Positions 20,297 through 30,223 of a stretch of 64,000 nucleotides of DNA are shown here, in pieces. Source of the stretch: an uncultured Erythrobacter sp. (GTDB lineage Bacteria > Pseudomonadota > Alphaproteobacteria > Sphingomonadales > Sphingomonadaceae). Position numbers and translations under genes: made by a program. The notes beneath the pieces are model-generated. The model was not told where the DNA came from and did no database searches. It was given only the letters and a program-made list of their open reading frames with translations. Each line of letters opens with the position of its first letter. Position 1 is the stretch's first letter. Location of the stretch: NCBI RefSeq assembly GCF_947497915.1, contig NZ_CANMIJ010000002.1:124001-188000 (forward strand), read 5' to 3'.

Positions 20297-21369
20297 TGGA
20301 TATTGATTTCGACAAAGAGATGGTCGGCACGGTCGAAGTGCCTGAAGCTGACAAGCTGGATATGGAGAAGCTAACGGCGTGGTTTGAAGCCAATGTCGAA
20401 GGCTTCGCTGGCCCGATCAGCTACACCAAGTTCAAGGGCGGCCAATCTAACCCAACCTATAAGATTGAAACACCGGGTCAGAATTATGTCCTGCGCCGTC
20501 AGCCTTTTGGCAAATTGCTGCCTAGCGCGCATGCTGTGGACCGCGAATATAAAGCGATGACGGGCCTGCATCCGACAGGCTTTCCTGTGCCCAAAACATA
20601 CGGCCTTTGCGAAGACCCTGAAGTGCTCGGCTCCAAATTCTTCGTGATGAGCATGGCCGATGGACGCTCGCTGTGGAACGGAGCGCTGCCGAACAGCTCT
20701 CCCACTGAGCGGCGCGAGCTTTACAACGCGCTGATCGATACGATCGCCGACATGCACCTTAACAAGCCGGACGAAATCGGTCTGGGCGATTACGGCAAGC
20801 CTACCGACTATTGCGCGCGGCAAATCTCGCGCTGGTCAAAGCAATACAAGCTCTCCGAAACCGAGCATATGCCGGATATGGAAAAGCTGATCGAATGGCT
20901 GCCACAAACGATACCCCCGCAGCATGAAAGCAGCGTTGTTCACGGCGATTACCGGCTCGACAATGTCATCTTCGCGCATGACGAAAGCCGCGTCATCGCG
21001 GTGCTCGATTGGGAGCTTTCGACGCTCGGCGATCCGATTGCCGATTTCAGCTATTTGATGCTCAACTGGTTCCAACCGTCAGATGATGGCCGCGCGGGCC
21101 TGCTGGGTCTCAATCTAGAAGAGCTAGGCATTCCGACAGTCGAAGAAGCCGTTGAACGCTATGTTGCGCGCACGGGCTATCCTGTGCCGCCGATGGATTG
21201 GTATTTCGCCTACAATCTGTTCCGGCTCGCTGGCATTATGCAGGGTATCAAGAAGCGCGTCATTGATGGCACGGCTTCGTCGGCTCACGCCAAGGCGATG
21301 AGCGACCGTGTGGCTCCATTGGTTGAACGGGCGGCGCAGTTTGCCCGCTCCGCCGGGATGCCGGACTAA
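20296..21369 (+). CDS. phosphotransferase family protein (APH/ACAD10-like kinase domain)
   Basis: SVVHGDYRLDNVIFAHDESRVIAVLDWELSTLGDPIADFSYLM. Confidence 0.92.
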   Translation: MDIDFDKEMVGTVEVPEADKLDMEKLTAWFEANVEGFAGPISYTKFKGGQSNPTYKIETPGQNYVLRRQPFGKLLPSAHAVDREYKAMTGLHPTGFPVPKTYGLCEDPEVLGSKFFVMSMADGRSLWNGALPNSSPTERRELYNALIDTIADMHLNKPDEIGLGDYGKPTDYCARQISRWSKQYKLSETEHMPDMEKLIEWLPQTIPPQHESSVVHGDYRLDNVIFAHDESRVIAVLDWELSTLGDPIADFSYLMLNWFQPSDDGRAGLLGLNLEELGIPTVEEAVERYVARTGYPVPPMDWYFAYNLFRLAGIMQGIKKRVIDGTASSAHAKAMSDRVAPLVERAAQFARSAGMPD

Positions 21370-21377
21370 ACCAAGCG

Positions 21378-23807
21378 TCAGAACGAAGCGGAGAAGCTTA
21401 CGAGTGCGCCCATATCATCGGGTGCGCTCGCAAAGTGGCCTGGCTCGCTGCGATAGAACACGCTGGCGCGGGCATAGCCGATAAACAGCGGCGATCCCCA
21501 TGTGACCTCACCCATCATCTCGCGGCCTTCCGGCGATAGCGAAAGCGTTTGCTGTCCGATAATCGGCGTTTCGCTCGCATAATCATATGCCACCGGCAGA
21601 TCGAAATTGATCCCGCCGCCGCTCACACGAAGAGGCTGGCTGACGCGAAAGCCGATTGCATCGCCGGCGGCAAAGGTGCCGCGCCGGGTCAGATCAAGCG
21701 ACCAAGCCTCGCTTTGCAATTGCGATCCGCTGCCCAGCAAATCACCGCCAAGCGGCCGCGTAAAGCCCGCCCTGCCCGATGCGCCAAGCCGCCAATTGGG
21801 CGCGAAACGCCATGCGGCATCGGCATCGACAAACAGCGTATCTGCCCCGCGCAGACCGAGCGCGGAATTAAAATGCCCGCCCAAAAGCGTGTTCTCTTCG
21901 GAAAGCCACGTTATTGCGGCGCTCGCGTCAATGTTACCAAGGCTTCGGTCTGCAGCGATCGCGAAGCTGGACGTTGGTCTGCGTTCCTGAACACCAAACA
22001 CCACATCGCCAGCGCGGCGATTATCACCAAGCCACGCATTTCCGCTTTCGGCTGAGACTGTCAGGCCCCACGCACCAATTTCGCGCCGTGCAGCAAACGA
22101 TACATCGCTGGTTGCCAGAAAACCGCTGTCACGGCCTGCCTGCGGCGCGATAGCGAAAGCCGCACGGTCCGCACCCTGCAATTGGCCGACGAGCCCTTTT
22201 GATCCTTGCGATATGGCAAAACCTAACTGGAGATCAGGCGCAATTCGCGCAGCAACGCGGGCCGCCAAAACGCGCGCTCCCAGGGCCTCGTCAGGCGTCA
22301 GTTGGAGATTGCTCGACCAGTTGAGGCCCGCTGCACGAGTCCCTTCATCGATCGTCACCGCCAGCGACAGACCATCGCCTCCAGCCGAGCGGGTAATCCC
22401 GCCGCGATCAACAGCGCCGCGAAGCCGTTGAATTTGCGCAGCAGAGCGCGATTGCCCGCCAAGCGCGGCATTGTATGCGCGCTTATACTTGTCGAGCACC
22501 ACGGTCGTCAGCGATGCACCAGACAGCGCATCCCCCATTGCGGCCGAACCCAGCGCAAAGTCGTCTGCGAGTGCCAGCGCATTTCCCGTGCCAGCGATGC
22601 TGGTCGTGCCCTGCGGCGCAATAGCCGCTCTAATATCTAGAATACCGGTTCCGAATACGGCGTCTGTTCCTGCATCGCCCGCATCCCGAGCGGTATCGAG
22701 CAATATCTCGACGATCTCTTGCGCTGATAGGTTAGGGAAAGCCTGCGCGAGCAAAGCGACTGCACCTGACACTTGAGGCGCGGCAAAGCTTGTACCGGAA
22801 AATACGGTCACAAAACTCTGCCCGTCGATCTCCTCAACGAACAGGTCGCCCTCATCATAAACGCAACATATACGCTCCCCGAGTGCGGTCAGGTATGATG
22901 CTGCATCATTGCCCGCTCGGTTGCTGAAATCTGAGATATTGCCGTTATCATCAACAGAACCGACGATGATGACGTTGCCGTTGCCCGCAGCCAGAATGCT
23001 CGAGGCAAAAGGATCAGGTTGATCGGGATCAATGCCAGGTTCCGAACCGTCACCGCCATTGCCAGCAGCAACGATGACAACGATCCCTTGATTTGCGGCC
23101 TGCGCCACTGCGTTCAGCACGGATTGCGAGGCGCTGCCTCCCCCAAGGCTGAGATTGATGACGGTTGCGCCTTCCGCGATGGCGACTTGCATGGCGCGCG
23201 CGATATCGCGGTCGGCAAAGGTACAGCCGAGCGTTGGGTCATCAGGCGTATCGGTGCCGCATGTATCAACCCCGTCACCGCGCAGTCCCAGTATTTGAGC
23301 TTCAAACGCGATACCAACAACGCCGATATTATCGCGTCCAGCAGCGGCAACTAAGGAAACATTGGTGCCATGGTCGTCCTCTGGATCGACACCGCGATTG
23401 GCCACCACATCTTGCGATGCAGGGTGCACACGTCCCGCAAATTCGGGGCTATCGCTGTCGATCCCGGTATCGACCACAGCAATTATCTCGCCTGCACCCG
23501 TGAAGCCGTCGCGCCACGCATCATCCGCTCCGTGAAATGATGGACCATCCGAACGCCGGAATTCTGCCGTGTTGAAATCGGTCGAAGGCGGTGGGGGCGG
23601 AGGAGGTGGAGGTGGAGGTGGCGGAGGTGGCGGAGGAGGAGGAGGCGGGATGTTCGACACCGATGGCCCGCCGCCCGAACCGCCGCCGCATGCTGTCAGA
23701 GCCGCGCAGGCTACTGCCGCAATGGCGGTTTTACCGACAACTGACCACTTGATCGGCGCGCTCGCATCCGGACTCGGAACTTTGGGAGCATGCGGGGACT
23801 TCGGCAT
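21378..23807 (-). CDS. S8 (subtilisin-like) serine peptidase with lipobox and C-terminal autotransporter-like barrel
   Basis: AVVDTGIDSDSPEF, HGTNVSLVAA, GTSFAAPQVSGAVALL catalytic motifs; AALTACGGG lipobox; terminal residue Phe. Confidence 0.9.
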   Translation of the reverse strand: MPKSPHAPKVPSPDASAPIKWSVVGKTAIAAVACAALTACGGGSGGGPSVSNIPPPPPPPPPPPPPPPPPPPPPSTDFNTAEFRRSDGPSFHGADDAWRDGFTGAGEIIAVVDTGIDSDSPEFAGRVHPASQDVVANRGVDPEDDHGTNVSLVAAAGRDNIGVVGIAFEAQILGLRGDGVDTCGTDTPDDPTLGCTFADRDIARAMQVAIAEGATVINLSLGGGSASQSVLNAVAQAANQGIVVIVAAGNGGDGSEPGIDPDQPDPFASSILAAGNGNVIIVGSVDDNGNISDFSNRAGNDAASYLTALGERICCVYDEGDLFVEEIDGQSFVTVFSGTSFAAPQVSGAVALLAQAFPNLSAQEIVEILLDTARDAGDAGTDAVFGTGILDIRAAIAPQGTTSIAGTGNALALADDFALGSAAMGDALSGASLTTVVLDKYKRAYNAALGGQSRSAAQIQRLRGAVDRGGITRSAGGDGLSLAVTIDEGTRAAGLNWSSNLQLTPDEALGARVLAARVAARIAPDLQLGFAISQGSKGLVGQLQGADRAAFAIAPQAGRDSGFLATSDVSFAARREIGAWGLTVSAESGNAWLGDNRRAGDVVFGVQERRPTSSFAIAADRSLGNIDASAAITWLSEENTLLGGHFNSALGLRGADTLFVDADAAWRFAPNWRLGASGRAGFTRPLGGDLLGSGSQLQSEAWSLDLTRRGTFAAGDAIGFRVSQPLRVSGGGINFDLPVAYDYASETPIIGQQTLSLSPEGREMMGEVTWGSPLFIGYARASVFYRSEPGHFASAPDDMGALVSFSASF
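23578..23650. repeat. GGN trinucleotide tract encoding a polyproline linker
   Basis: ggcggtgggggcggaggaggtggaggt... on + strand = PPPPPPP... on -. Confidence 0.9.
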
Positions 23808-23977
23808 AGTGCGGACCTCTTCCAGAAAACCCCCCTAGACCTTTGCAACTAAGCGGGTTCGCATCGAATTGACAAGTGAGCATTGCCTGCGCCCGCGTTA
23901 CGCTTCGCGCTTGTGGCATTTGTCCCACGCGTCTAGCAGCGGTATCGCCTATTCGTTTATAAATTGCCTGAGGAAAC

Positions 23978-24814
23978 ATGACCGAAACTCTTATCACCGA
24001 TATCGAAGCCGCTTGGGAAGACCGCGCCAAAGTCACACCGGGCAGCGACGTGCGTCATGCCGTAAGCGAAGCCTTGGGCATGCTCGATGATGGCAAGGCC
24101 CGGGTTGCGGAGCCGGATGGCAATGGCGGATGGCGGGTAAACCAATGGCTCAAGAAAGCGGTGCTGCTGTCTTTCCGGCTGCGCGACAACGGCGTGATGG
24201 AAGGCGCTTCTGCTGGCGAGCCAGCTTTTGACAAGGTGCCGAACAAGTTTGCCGGATGGGGCGACAATCGTTTCCGCGAAGCCGGTTTCCGCGTTGTTCC
24301 GGGCGCTGTGGCCCGCCGCGGTAGCTTTATCGGCAAAGGTGCTGTCCTGATGCCAAGCTTTGTGAACATCGGCGCTTATGTTGATGAGGGCACGATGATC
24401 GACACATGGGCAACCGTCGGATCATGCGCGCAGATTGGCAAGAACGTGCACATTTCAGGCGGCACAGGCATTGGCGGTGTTCTTGAGCCGCTTCAGGCGG
24501 AGCCCGTTATCATCGGTGACGGCGCATTTATCGGCGCACGCAGCGAAGTCGCAGAAGGCGTGCGCGTTGGCGAAGGCGCTGTTCTTTCAATGGGCGTCTA
24601 TCTCGGCGCCTCGACCAAGATCGTAGACCGCGCCACCGGCGAGATTCATATGGGCGAAGTTCCGCCCTACGCTGTCGTTGTGCCTGGATCGTTGCCGGGC
24701 AAGCCGCTGCCTGATGGCACGCCCGGTCCGTCGCTCTATTGCGCGGTGATTGTTAAAACTGTCGATGCGCAAACCCGCTCAAAAACCGGGATTAATGAGC
24801 TGCTGCGCGATTAG
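23978..24814 (+). CDS. dapD: 2,3,4,5-tetrahydropyridine-2,6-dicarboxylate N-succinyltransferase
   Basis: [51 protein letters not shown]. Confidence 0.97.
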   Translation: MTETLITDIEAAWEDRAKVTPGSDVRHAVSEALGMLDDGKARVAEPDGNGGWRVNQWLKKAVLLSFRLRDNGVMEGASAGEPAFDKVPNKFAGWGDNRFREAGFRVVPGAVARRGSFIGKGAVLMPSFVNIGAYVDEGTMIDTWATVGSCAQIGKNVHISGGTGIGGVLEPLQAEPVIIGDGAFIGARSEVAEGVRVGEGAVLSMGVYLGASTKIVDRATGEIHMGEVPPYAVVVPGSLPGKPLPDGTPGPSLYCAVIVKTVDAQTRSKTGINELLRD

Positions 24815-24817
24815 TCT

Positions 24818-24842
24818 GGAACGAGGCTTTGAGGCTGCCGTT
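24818..24842 (+). promoter_or_regulatory. EcfG-type (general stress response) promoter
   Basis: GGAAC-N16-CGTT, 33 nt before ATG of the 50-aa ORF. Confidence 0.7.
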
Positions 24843-24875
24843 AGGTAGGCTATATTGAAATTTACGGAGGGCAAA

Positions 24876-25028
24876 ATGGCCGACAACAAAGACGAAATTC
24901 ATATCGAAGACGATGACGCACGTGCAGCCCACACAACGGGGCATATGCGTTATGTGCTTGGAATTGGCCTTGTAATCGCAATTATCGCGATGAGCGCCAT
25001 CTGGATTATCCCAGCTCTTTGGGGCTGA
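24876..25028 (+). CDS. small single-TM protein (50 aa)
   Basis: MADNKDEIHIEDDDARAAHTTGHMRYVLGIGLVIAIIAMSAIWIIPALWG*; RBS-like ggagg upstream; EcfG-type promoter. Confidence 0.7.
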   Translation: MADNKDEIHIEDDDARAAHTTGHMRYVLGIGLVIAIIAMSAIWIIPALWG

Positions 25029-25093
25029 CCGCTAGCGGGGAACCTCTTTAGCGATCTGCGCATTACGTCCCTGTACACACACAGGAGGCAATC

Positions 25094-25327
25094 ATGAGCA
25101 ATTCCAACAGTTTCCAGACAAACCAATACGTCAAATGGAACTGGGGAAATGGCGAAGGCAAAGGGCAGATCACCGACCGATTTGAAAAAGAGGTGACCCG
25201 CACTTTACAGGGTTGAGAAGTCACGAAAAACGGTGACGGTGATAACCCGGCCTATCTTATTGAACAGGCAGACGGCGACCGGGTTCTCAAACGTGGAAGC
25301 GAATTGTCCGCTTGGGACAAGGAGTAA
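25094..25327 (+). pseudogene. DUF2945 (hypervirulence-associated TUDOR)-like gene with one in-frame TGA
   Basis: MSNSNSFQTNQYVKWNWGNGEGKGQITDRFEKEVTRTLQG*EVTKNGDGDNPAYLIEQADGDRVLKRGSELSAWDKE*; TGA at 25214-25216; RBS aggaggc upstream. Confidence 0.7.
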
Positions 25328-25336
25328 CTCCGACAA

Positions 25337-26638
25337 TCACTCGGTTTCGAGGATCGTTTCAATCGGCGGCTGATCCGAGACGCGCGATGCGTATTGCTCT
25401 GCTTCGCGGAGCACGCGCACCGCGTTTCGGCTTGAGATAAGCTCCAATTCCACTTGCGAATATCCGCGCCGCGCCAGTTCGATGAACAGCGCGGGATAAC
25501 CGCTGACGTCCTCCATCCCGACAGGGCCGGTGGGCATCCCGTCATAATCCGCACCGATGCCGATATATTCGACACCGGCGACGGCTTTGATATGGTCAAT
25601 GTGATCGGCCATATGGGTGATCAAAGTTTGCGGTTCAGGATTGGCCTCGTCCCATGCAAGGATGGCTGTTTCCCAGACGTCAGGCTGGCCGCCGAAGAGT
25701 GATTTTTGCCGCGCAACCTCTGCCTCCCGCTCGGCATACCACTGGCGGCGCTCATCATTGAGGAAGCCCGGAAGCCCGACGACCATCACAACACCGCCAT
25801 TCTCCGGTAGGCGCGCGAGCACGCTATCGGGCACATTGCGCGCATGGCCGTTGATCGCGCGCGCACCGGAATGGCTGAAGATCACCGGAGCCTTCGCCAC
25901 GTCGAGTGCGTCCATCATGGCATCTTCGCTAACGTGGCTAAGATCAACCAACATGCCGATGCGGTTCATTTCGCGGATCACGTCTTTGCCAAAATCATTC
26001 AAACCGCCATGGTCTGGCTCATCCGTTGCGCTGTCGGCCCACGGCGTGTTGCGCGAATGGGTGATCGTCATATAGCGCGCGCCGAGCGCATACATCTGGC
26101 GCAGCACAGCAAGGCTCGAACCGATAGAATGGCCGCCTTCCATACCGAGCAAAGACGCGACTTTGCCTTGCGCCATGGCGCTTTCGACCTGATCGGCATT
26201 CTCGGCATAGGTCAGACTGTCTGGATAGCGCGCGATCAAACGTTTCATCACGTCGATCTGCTCCATGGTCATTTGCACGGCTTCTGGCTCGGTCAAGCTG
26301 GCGGGCACATAGACCGACCAATATTGTGCGCCCACCTTACCCTCTGAAAGGCGCGCCAGATCGGTATGCATGGTCCGCCCCTGCGGATGGGTGTCACCCG
26401 TGGAGAGCGTGTCGCTAAAATCGAGATCATTGATCTGATTGTCAAAGCGTGAGCGCAGCTGGATCGGCACATCATTGTGCCCGTCAAACACCGGCGCCGC
26501 CTCCAACGCGGCGGTCGCAGTGATTACTGCCGGATCGATCTCACCGGCCGGAGCGCCGTCATCCTCTACGCTTTGCGCTGAGGCAGAGGCAGCGAGACAG
26601 GTTGCGATGGCGGCGAGCGAAAGAGCGCGGTAGGGCAT
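25337..26638 (-). CDS. membrane dipeptidase (peptidase family M19)
   Basis: VFDGHNDVPIQLR; MLVDLSHVSEDAMMDAL; VIFSHSGARAI; IGIGADYDG. Confidence 0.95.
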   Translation of the reverse strand: MPYRALSLAAIATCLAASASAQSVEDDGAPAGEIDPAVITATAALEAAPVFDGHNDVPIQLRSRFDNQINDLDFSDTLSTGDTHPQGRTMHTDLARLSEGKVGAQYWSVYVPASLTEPEAVQMTMEQIDVMKRLIARYPDSLTYAENADQVESAMAQGKVASLLGMEGGHSIGSSLAVLRQMYALGARYMTITHSRNTPWADSATDEPDHGGLNDFGKDVIREMNRIGMLVDLSHVSEDAMMDALDVAKAPVIFSHSGARAINGHARNVPDSVLARLPENGGVVMVVGLPGFLNDERRQWYAEREAEVARQKSLFGGQPDVWETAILAWDEANPEPQTLITHMADHIDHIKAVAGVEYIGIGADYDGMPTGPVGMEDVSGYPALFIELARRGYSQVELELISSRNAVRVLREAEQYASRVSDQPPIETILETE

Positions 26639-26659
26639 TGAAGACGATACTCCCGGTGG

Positions 26660-27136
26660 ATGGGCACAAAGGAAACGGACTTGGCGAAGAGTGATAGCGC
26701 GGACGCACTGATCGAACAATTGCAGCTTGAACGCCATCCCGAAGGCGGTTGGTACCGCGAAACGTGGCGCGCGCAGAACGATGAAGCGGGCCGGGCGCGC
26801 GGGACAGGAATTCTCTTTCTGCTCAAATCCGATGAAAGCTCACACTGGCACCGTGTCGATGCGGACGAGCTTTGGATGTGGCAGTCGGGTGATCCGCTTG
26901 AACTGCGCATCGCAAAGGACGACACCAGTTCTCCGCAAAGCACCGTGCTAAGCGACGACATCGCAGCAGGCCACAGCTTGCAGGGATTGGTGCCGACGGG
27001 CGAATGGCAGGCCGCGCGTCCGTCCCCGCCCAATGACAACGCTGCAGGTTATAGCCTTGTCTCCTGCGTTGTCGTACCGGGGTTTGACTTTGCAGGCTTC
27101 GAACTTGCGGATGAAGGTTGGGAGCCGGGAATATGA
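26660..27136 (+). CDS. cupin domain protein (DUF985-like)
   Basis: LERHPEGGWYRETWRA...LLKSDESSHWHRVDADELWMWQSGDPLEL. Confidence 0.9.
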   Translation: MGTKETDLAKSDSADALIEQLQLERHPEGGWYRETWRAQNDEAGRARGTGILFLLKSDESSHWHRVDADELWMWQSGDPLELRIAKDDTSSPQSTVLSDDIAAGHSLQGLVPTGEWQAARPSPPNDNAAGYSLVSCVVVPGFDFAGFELADEGWEPGI

Positions 27137-27555
27137 TGCCAATACTCAAGATCGCACTGCGGGCGCTGCTCGCGCTGTTCTACGCCTATGCCGGATACGC
27201 ACATTTGGTGAGGCCAGAGCCGTTTTTGGCGATCACACCCGATTGGGTGCCGTATCCCGGCGCGGTTGTCTGGTGGACCGGCATTGCCGAGATTGCTGGC
27301 GCGATTGGCTTGCTTCAACCATTCTCAAAGCAGTTGCGGCGCGCGGCAGGGATCGGTCTTGCTCTTTATGCGCTGTGCGTCTGGCCGGCGAACATCAACC
27401 ATTTCATCATGGATATGGGACGCGCCGATGGCGGGCTTGGCCTTGGCTATCACATCCCCCGCATGATCGCGCAGCCAATCATTATCTGGCTGGCTCTTTG
27501 GGTCGGCGATGTGGTCGGCCCGCATTCCAAACCAAAAAGCGGTATTCAATCGTAA
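27133..27555 (+). CDS. DoxX-like family membrane protein
   Basis: ALRALLALFYAYAGYAHLVRPEPFLAITPDWVPYPGAVVWWTGIAEIAGAIGLL. Confidence 0.85.
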   Translation: MMPILKIALRALLALFYAYAGYAHLVRPEPFLAITPDWVPYPGAVVWWTGIAEIAGAIGLLQPFSKQLRRAAGIGLALYALCVWPANINHFIMDMGRADGGLGLGYHIPRMIAQPIIIWLALWVGDVVGPHSKPKSGIQS

Positions 27556-27571
27556 GCAGCACAAGAAAGTA

Positions 27572-27600
27572 GCGGCGCAAACCCCATGGGGCTGCGCCGC
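27572..27600. terminator. hairpin between convergent genes
   Basis: GCGGCGCA-...-TGCGCCGC; weak T tract. Confidence 0.45.
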
Positions 27601-27632
27601 TGCATTTGATCATCTCTTACGAGACGATGAAC

Positions 27633-27881
27633 TTAGGTGAGGTGCTTAGAAACAGCAGCGGTCATCTTGAACATCGAGATCTGGTCTTTGCCGATCACAG
27701 CGCCAAGTTTGTCGTCTGGGTTGATCTGGCGACGATCCTTCGAATCCTGAAGGTCTTTGCCTTTGATGTATTCCCAGACTTTCGAAGTGACCTGAGCGCG
27801 TGTCATCGGGCCTTTGCCGACTACGTTCTCGAGTTCGCTTGAAAGTGTCACTGGTTTCTGCAGTGCGTTGGTCTTAGCCAT
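27633..27881 (-). CDS. SWIB/MDM2 domain protein
   Basis: ELENVVGKGPMTRAQVTSKVWEYIKGKDLQDSKDRRQINPDDKLGAVIGKDQISMFKM. Confidence 0.95.
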   Translation of the reverse strand: MAKTNALQKPVTLSSELENVVGKGPMTRAQVTSKVWEYIKGKDLQDSKDRRQINPDDKLGAVIGKDQISMFKMTAAVSKHLT

Positions 27882-27908
27882 GGTATTTCTCCCTTTTATA
27901 ATGGCGTC

Positions 27909-28502
27909 TTAGTCAAGTTCTTCATCTTCCCATGCCGACCCGTCATCGGCTTCTACACCGGTAAAGGGCGCCGTCAGAACTGCGCAAGCTGTGACGGTGC
28001 CTTTCAGCGTCGCCATCAGATCATCGCGGCTCGCGCCGGGCATAAGAGTGAGCGGAAGGTCGGTCGCGAATAGCTGGAACACGTAATTGCGTGTTTCGCC
28101 GACCGGTGGGTCGGGCAGCAGCCATTCGGAATTTCCAAGGTGGTTCTTGCCAGCGCGCGGCGGCACTTCACCTTCAAGCAGTTTGCCGCGTTGTCCTTTA
28201 AGGCCCCAGACGAGCCAATGGCAGTGCGGGGTCTCACCAGCAGTCGTTGCGTCTTCAACGATCAGGATCAATTCCTGAGCGCCGGGAGGCGGCGCTGTCC
28301 ATTCCAGAGGCGGCGCAACGGCGTCTTCCTCTTTCGCGGTAAAGCACGGGTCCAGTTCTTCGCCTGCATCAAAGGCCGGGCTGGAAAGGGCAAAGCCCCC
28401 GCGCCCGAATGAGCGTTGGTCACCCAGCGTCGCGATTGCGAGGCCGGGATGGCGCGCAGCGGCGGGTAGGCCCTGAACGAGCCAATCGGGAAGGTCAGTC
28501 AT
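27909..28502 (-). CDS. YbhB/YbcL family Raf kinase inhibitor-like protein
   Basis: PPLEWTAPPPGAQELILIVEDATTAGETPHCHWLVWGL. Confidence 0.9.
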   Translation of the reverse strand: MTDLPDWLVQGLPAAARHPGLAIATLGDQRSFGRGGFALSSPAFDAGEELDPCFTAKEEDAVAPPLEWTAPPPGAQELILIVEDATTAGETPHCHWLVWGLKGQRGKLLEGEVPPRAGKNHLGNSEWLLPDPPVGETRNYVFQLFATDLPLTLMPGASRDDLMATLKGTVTACAVLTAPFTGVEADDGSAWEDEELD

Positions 28503-28764
28503 GATTCTGTCTTTCCATATCTCTTTTGCTAGTCGGATAAGGGGCAGTAAACGAGGCGTTCGCGCGGAAATTACGCTGCTTTCTGAGGAAAACTCGGCAA
28601 ATTGCCGCGATTTTCCATGAAATTTGCCGAATTTTACCTCCTTGGACGGCTGGGGGGGGGTGAACCGCCTTGCAGTGGATGTAAGAGCATTGCATGATCC
28701 TTCCACCGTCCGAACGCGAATTTTTGCGTTTTTCGAACGAATTTTTACTGGAGTTCATCCCCCT

Positions 28765-30195
28765 ATGAATATCGGTCGCACCGCCATTTCCTCAACTCTT
28801 GCGTTCGCCTTGGTGGCTTGTGGAGGGGGCGGAAGCGCTCCGCCGCCGACCACCGGTGGGCCCACGCCAACCCCGACACCAACAACCGCCACTTGTGGGA
28901 TCAGCGAACAGCTCGATTTCGCCGACGCCGTGCTAGACCAATGGTACCTATTCCCGGATTTGCTCGACAACACTGTGAGCCGGACAGGCGTGACCGATCT
29001 GCAAGATTATCTGGATGACCGCGTCGCACCGGCGCGCGCGCAGAACCGTGATCGAGGGTTTACCTTTGCAACGTCGATTGCCGAAGAAAATGCCCTGATC
29101 AACTCAGGCTCCAGTGCGGGCTTTGGGATCCGTCTGGCCTATGACACCGTCAATAACCGCGTCTTCCTGCTCGAAGCATACGAAGCGGGCAACGGATTTC
29201 AGGCTGGCATGGATCGCGGCACAGAACTGCTTGAGATCGGAACGACCGCAGCAAACAAGCAAACAGTCTCTTCGCTAATGGCATCCGGCGGCCCGCAAGC
29301 TGTTGTCAATGCGCTTGGCCCGTCCGATCCGGGGATCACACGTGTGATCCGCTTTGCCGAAGCTGGCGGCACAGTCATCGAACAAAGCATTTCGAAGAGC
29401 GATTTCTCGCTCGACCCGATTTCGGATCGATACGGCGCGCTTGTGCTGGATGATGGCGGTAAAAAGGTCGGCTATATAAACCTGCGCACATTTATTGTTG
29501 CCGACGCGGCTGACCAATTGCGTGCTGCATTCGCTCAGTTCGGCACGGAAGGTGTGACCGAATTGATCATCGACTTCCGTTATAATGGTGGCGGTCTGGT
29601 AAGCGTGGCGGACACGTTCGGCGATCTTATGGGGGCCGGACGCACCGGCCAACTGTGGAGCGAGACGGTCTTGCGACCTTCCCAGTCTGCCGAAAACTCG
29701 ACCAGGTTCTTCCAAAACGAAGTAAATGCCATCCAACCGACAAAGATTGCCTTTATTGGGAGAGGCGGCACTGCATCTGCGAGCGAGCTCGTGATGAATT
29801 CGATGATACCCTATGTCGATCCGGCAAATCTTGCGCTGATCGGTGCGAACACGTTCGGTAAACCTGTTGGCCAGTTCGGCTTTGACCTTGATACGTGTGA
29901 TCTGCGCGTGCGGGCTGTGACGTTCAAGACAAACAACGCCGATGGTCAGGGAGAATATTTCTCAGGGCTTGCCAGCGAAATGCCAAACACATGCCGGGCA
30001 AGCGATGACATCTTCACGCCTCTGGGCGATGCGACGGAGACATCGATCGCGACCGCGCTCGACTTCCTAGCTGGCCGGACATGCACCGCGATCAGCGGCG
30101 GTCCGGGCCAGAGCACGCAGAGTGTTGGCGGGCGCGAAATACTTCAGCCTGAACGGCCCAATGCCGCTCAGTATGAAATCCCGGGTCTCTTCTAA
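28765..30195 (+). CDS. S41 family peptidase (C-terminal processing type), lipoprotein
   Basis: LVACGGGG lipobox, Pro/Thr linker, GYINLRTFI, ELIIDFRYNGGGLVSVADTFGDLM, TASASELVMNSMIPY. Confidence 0.9.
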   Translation: MNIGRTAISSTLAFALVACGGGGSAPPPTTGGPTPTPTPTTATCGISEQLDFADAVLDQWYLFPDLLDNTVSRTGVTDLQDYLDDRVAPARAQNRDRGFTFATSIAEENALINSGSSAGFGIRLAYDTVNNRVFLLEAYEAGNGFQAGMDRGTELLEIGTTAANKQTVSSLMASGGPQAVVNALGPSDPGITRVIRFAEAGGTVIEQSISKSDFSLDPISDRYGALVLDDGGKKVGYINLRTFIVADAADQLRAAFAQFGTEGVTELIIDFRYNGGGLVSVADTFGDLMGAGRTGQLWSETVLRPSQSAENSTRFFQNEVNAIQPTKIAFIGRGGTASASELVMNSMIPYVDPANLALIGANTFGKPVGQFGFDLDTCDLRVRAVTFKTNNADGQGEYFSGLASEMPNTCRASDDIFTPLGDATETSIATALDFLAGRTCTAISGGPGQSTQSVGGREILQPERPNAAQYEIPGLF

Positions 30196-30223
30196 AACAC
30201 CGCTTTGGCGATAGATTAACGCG

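Noticed and set aside
23569-23838. Poly-glycine ORF on the + strand
   Set aside because: It is the antisense reading of the polyproline linker of the S8 autotransporter
28624-28764. N-terminal extension of the S41 peptidase ORF across a G9 run
   Set aside because: The lipobox signal peptide starts at MNIGRTAISSTLAF (28765); the extension crosses a poly-G tract and has no domain support
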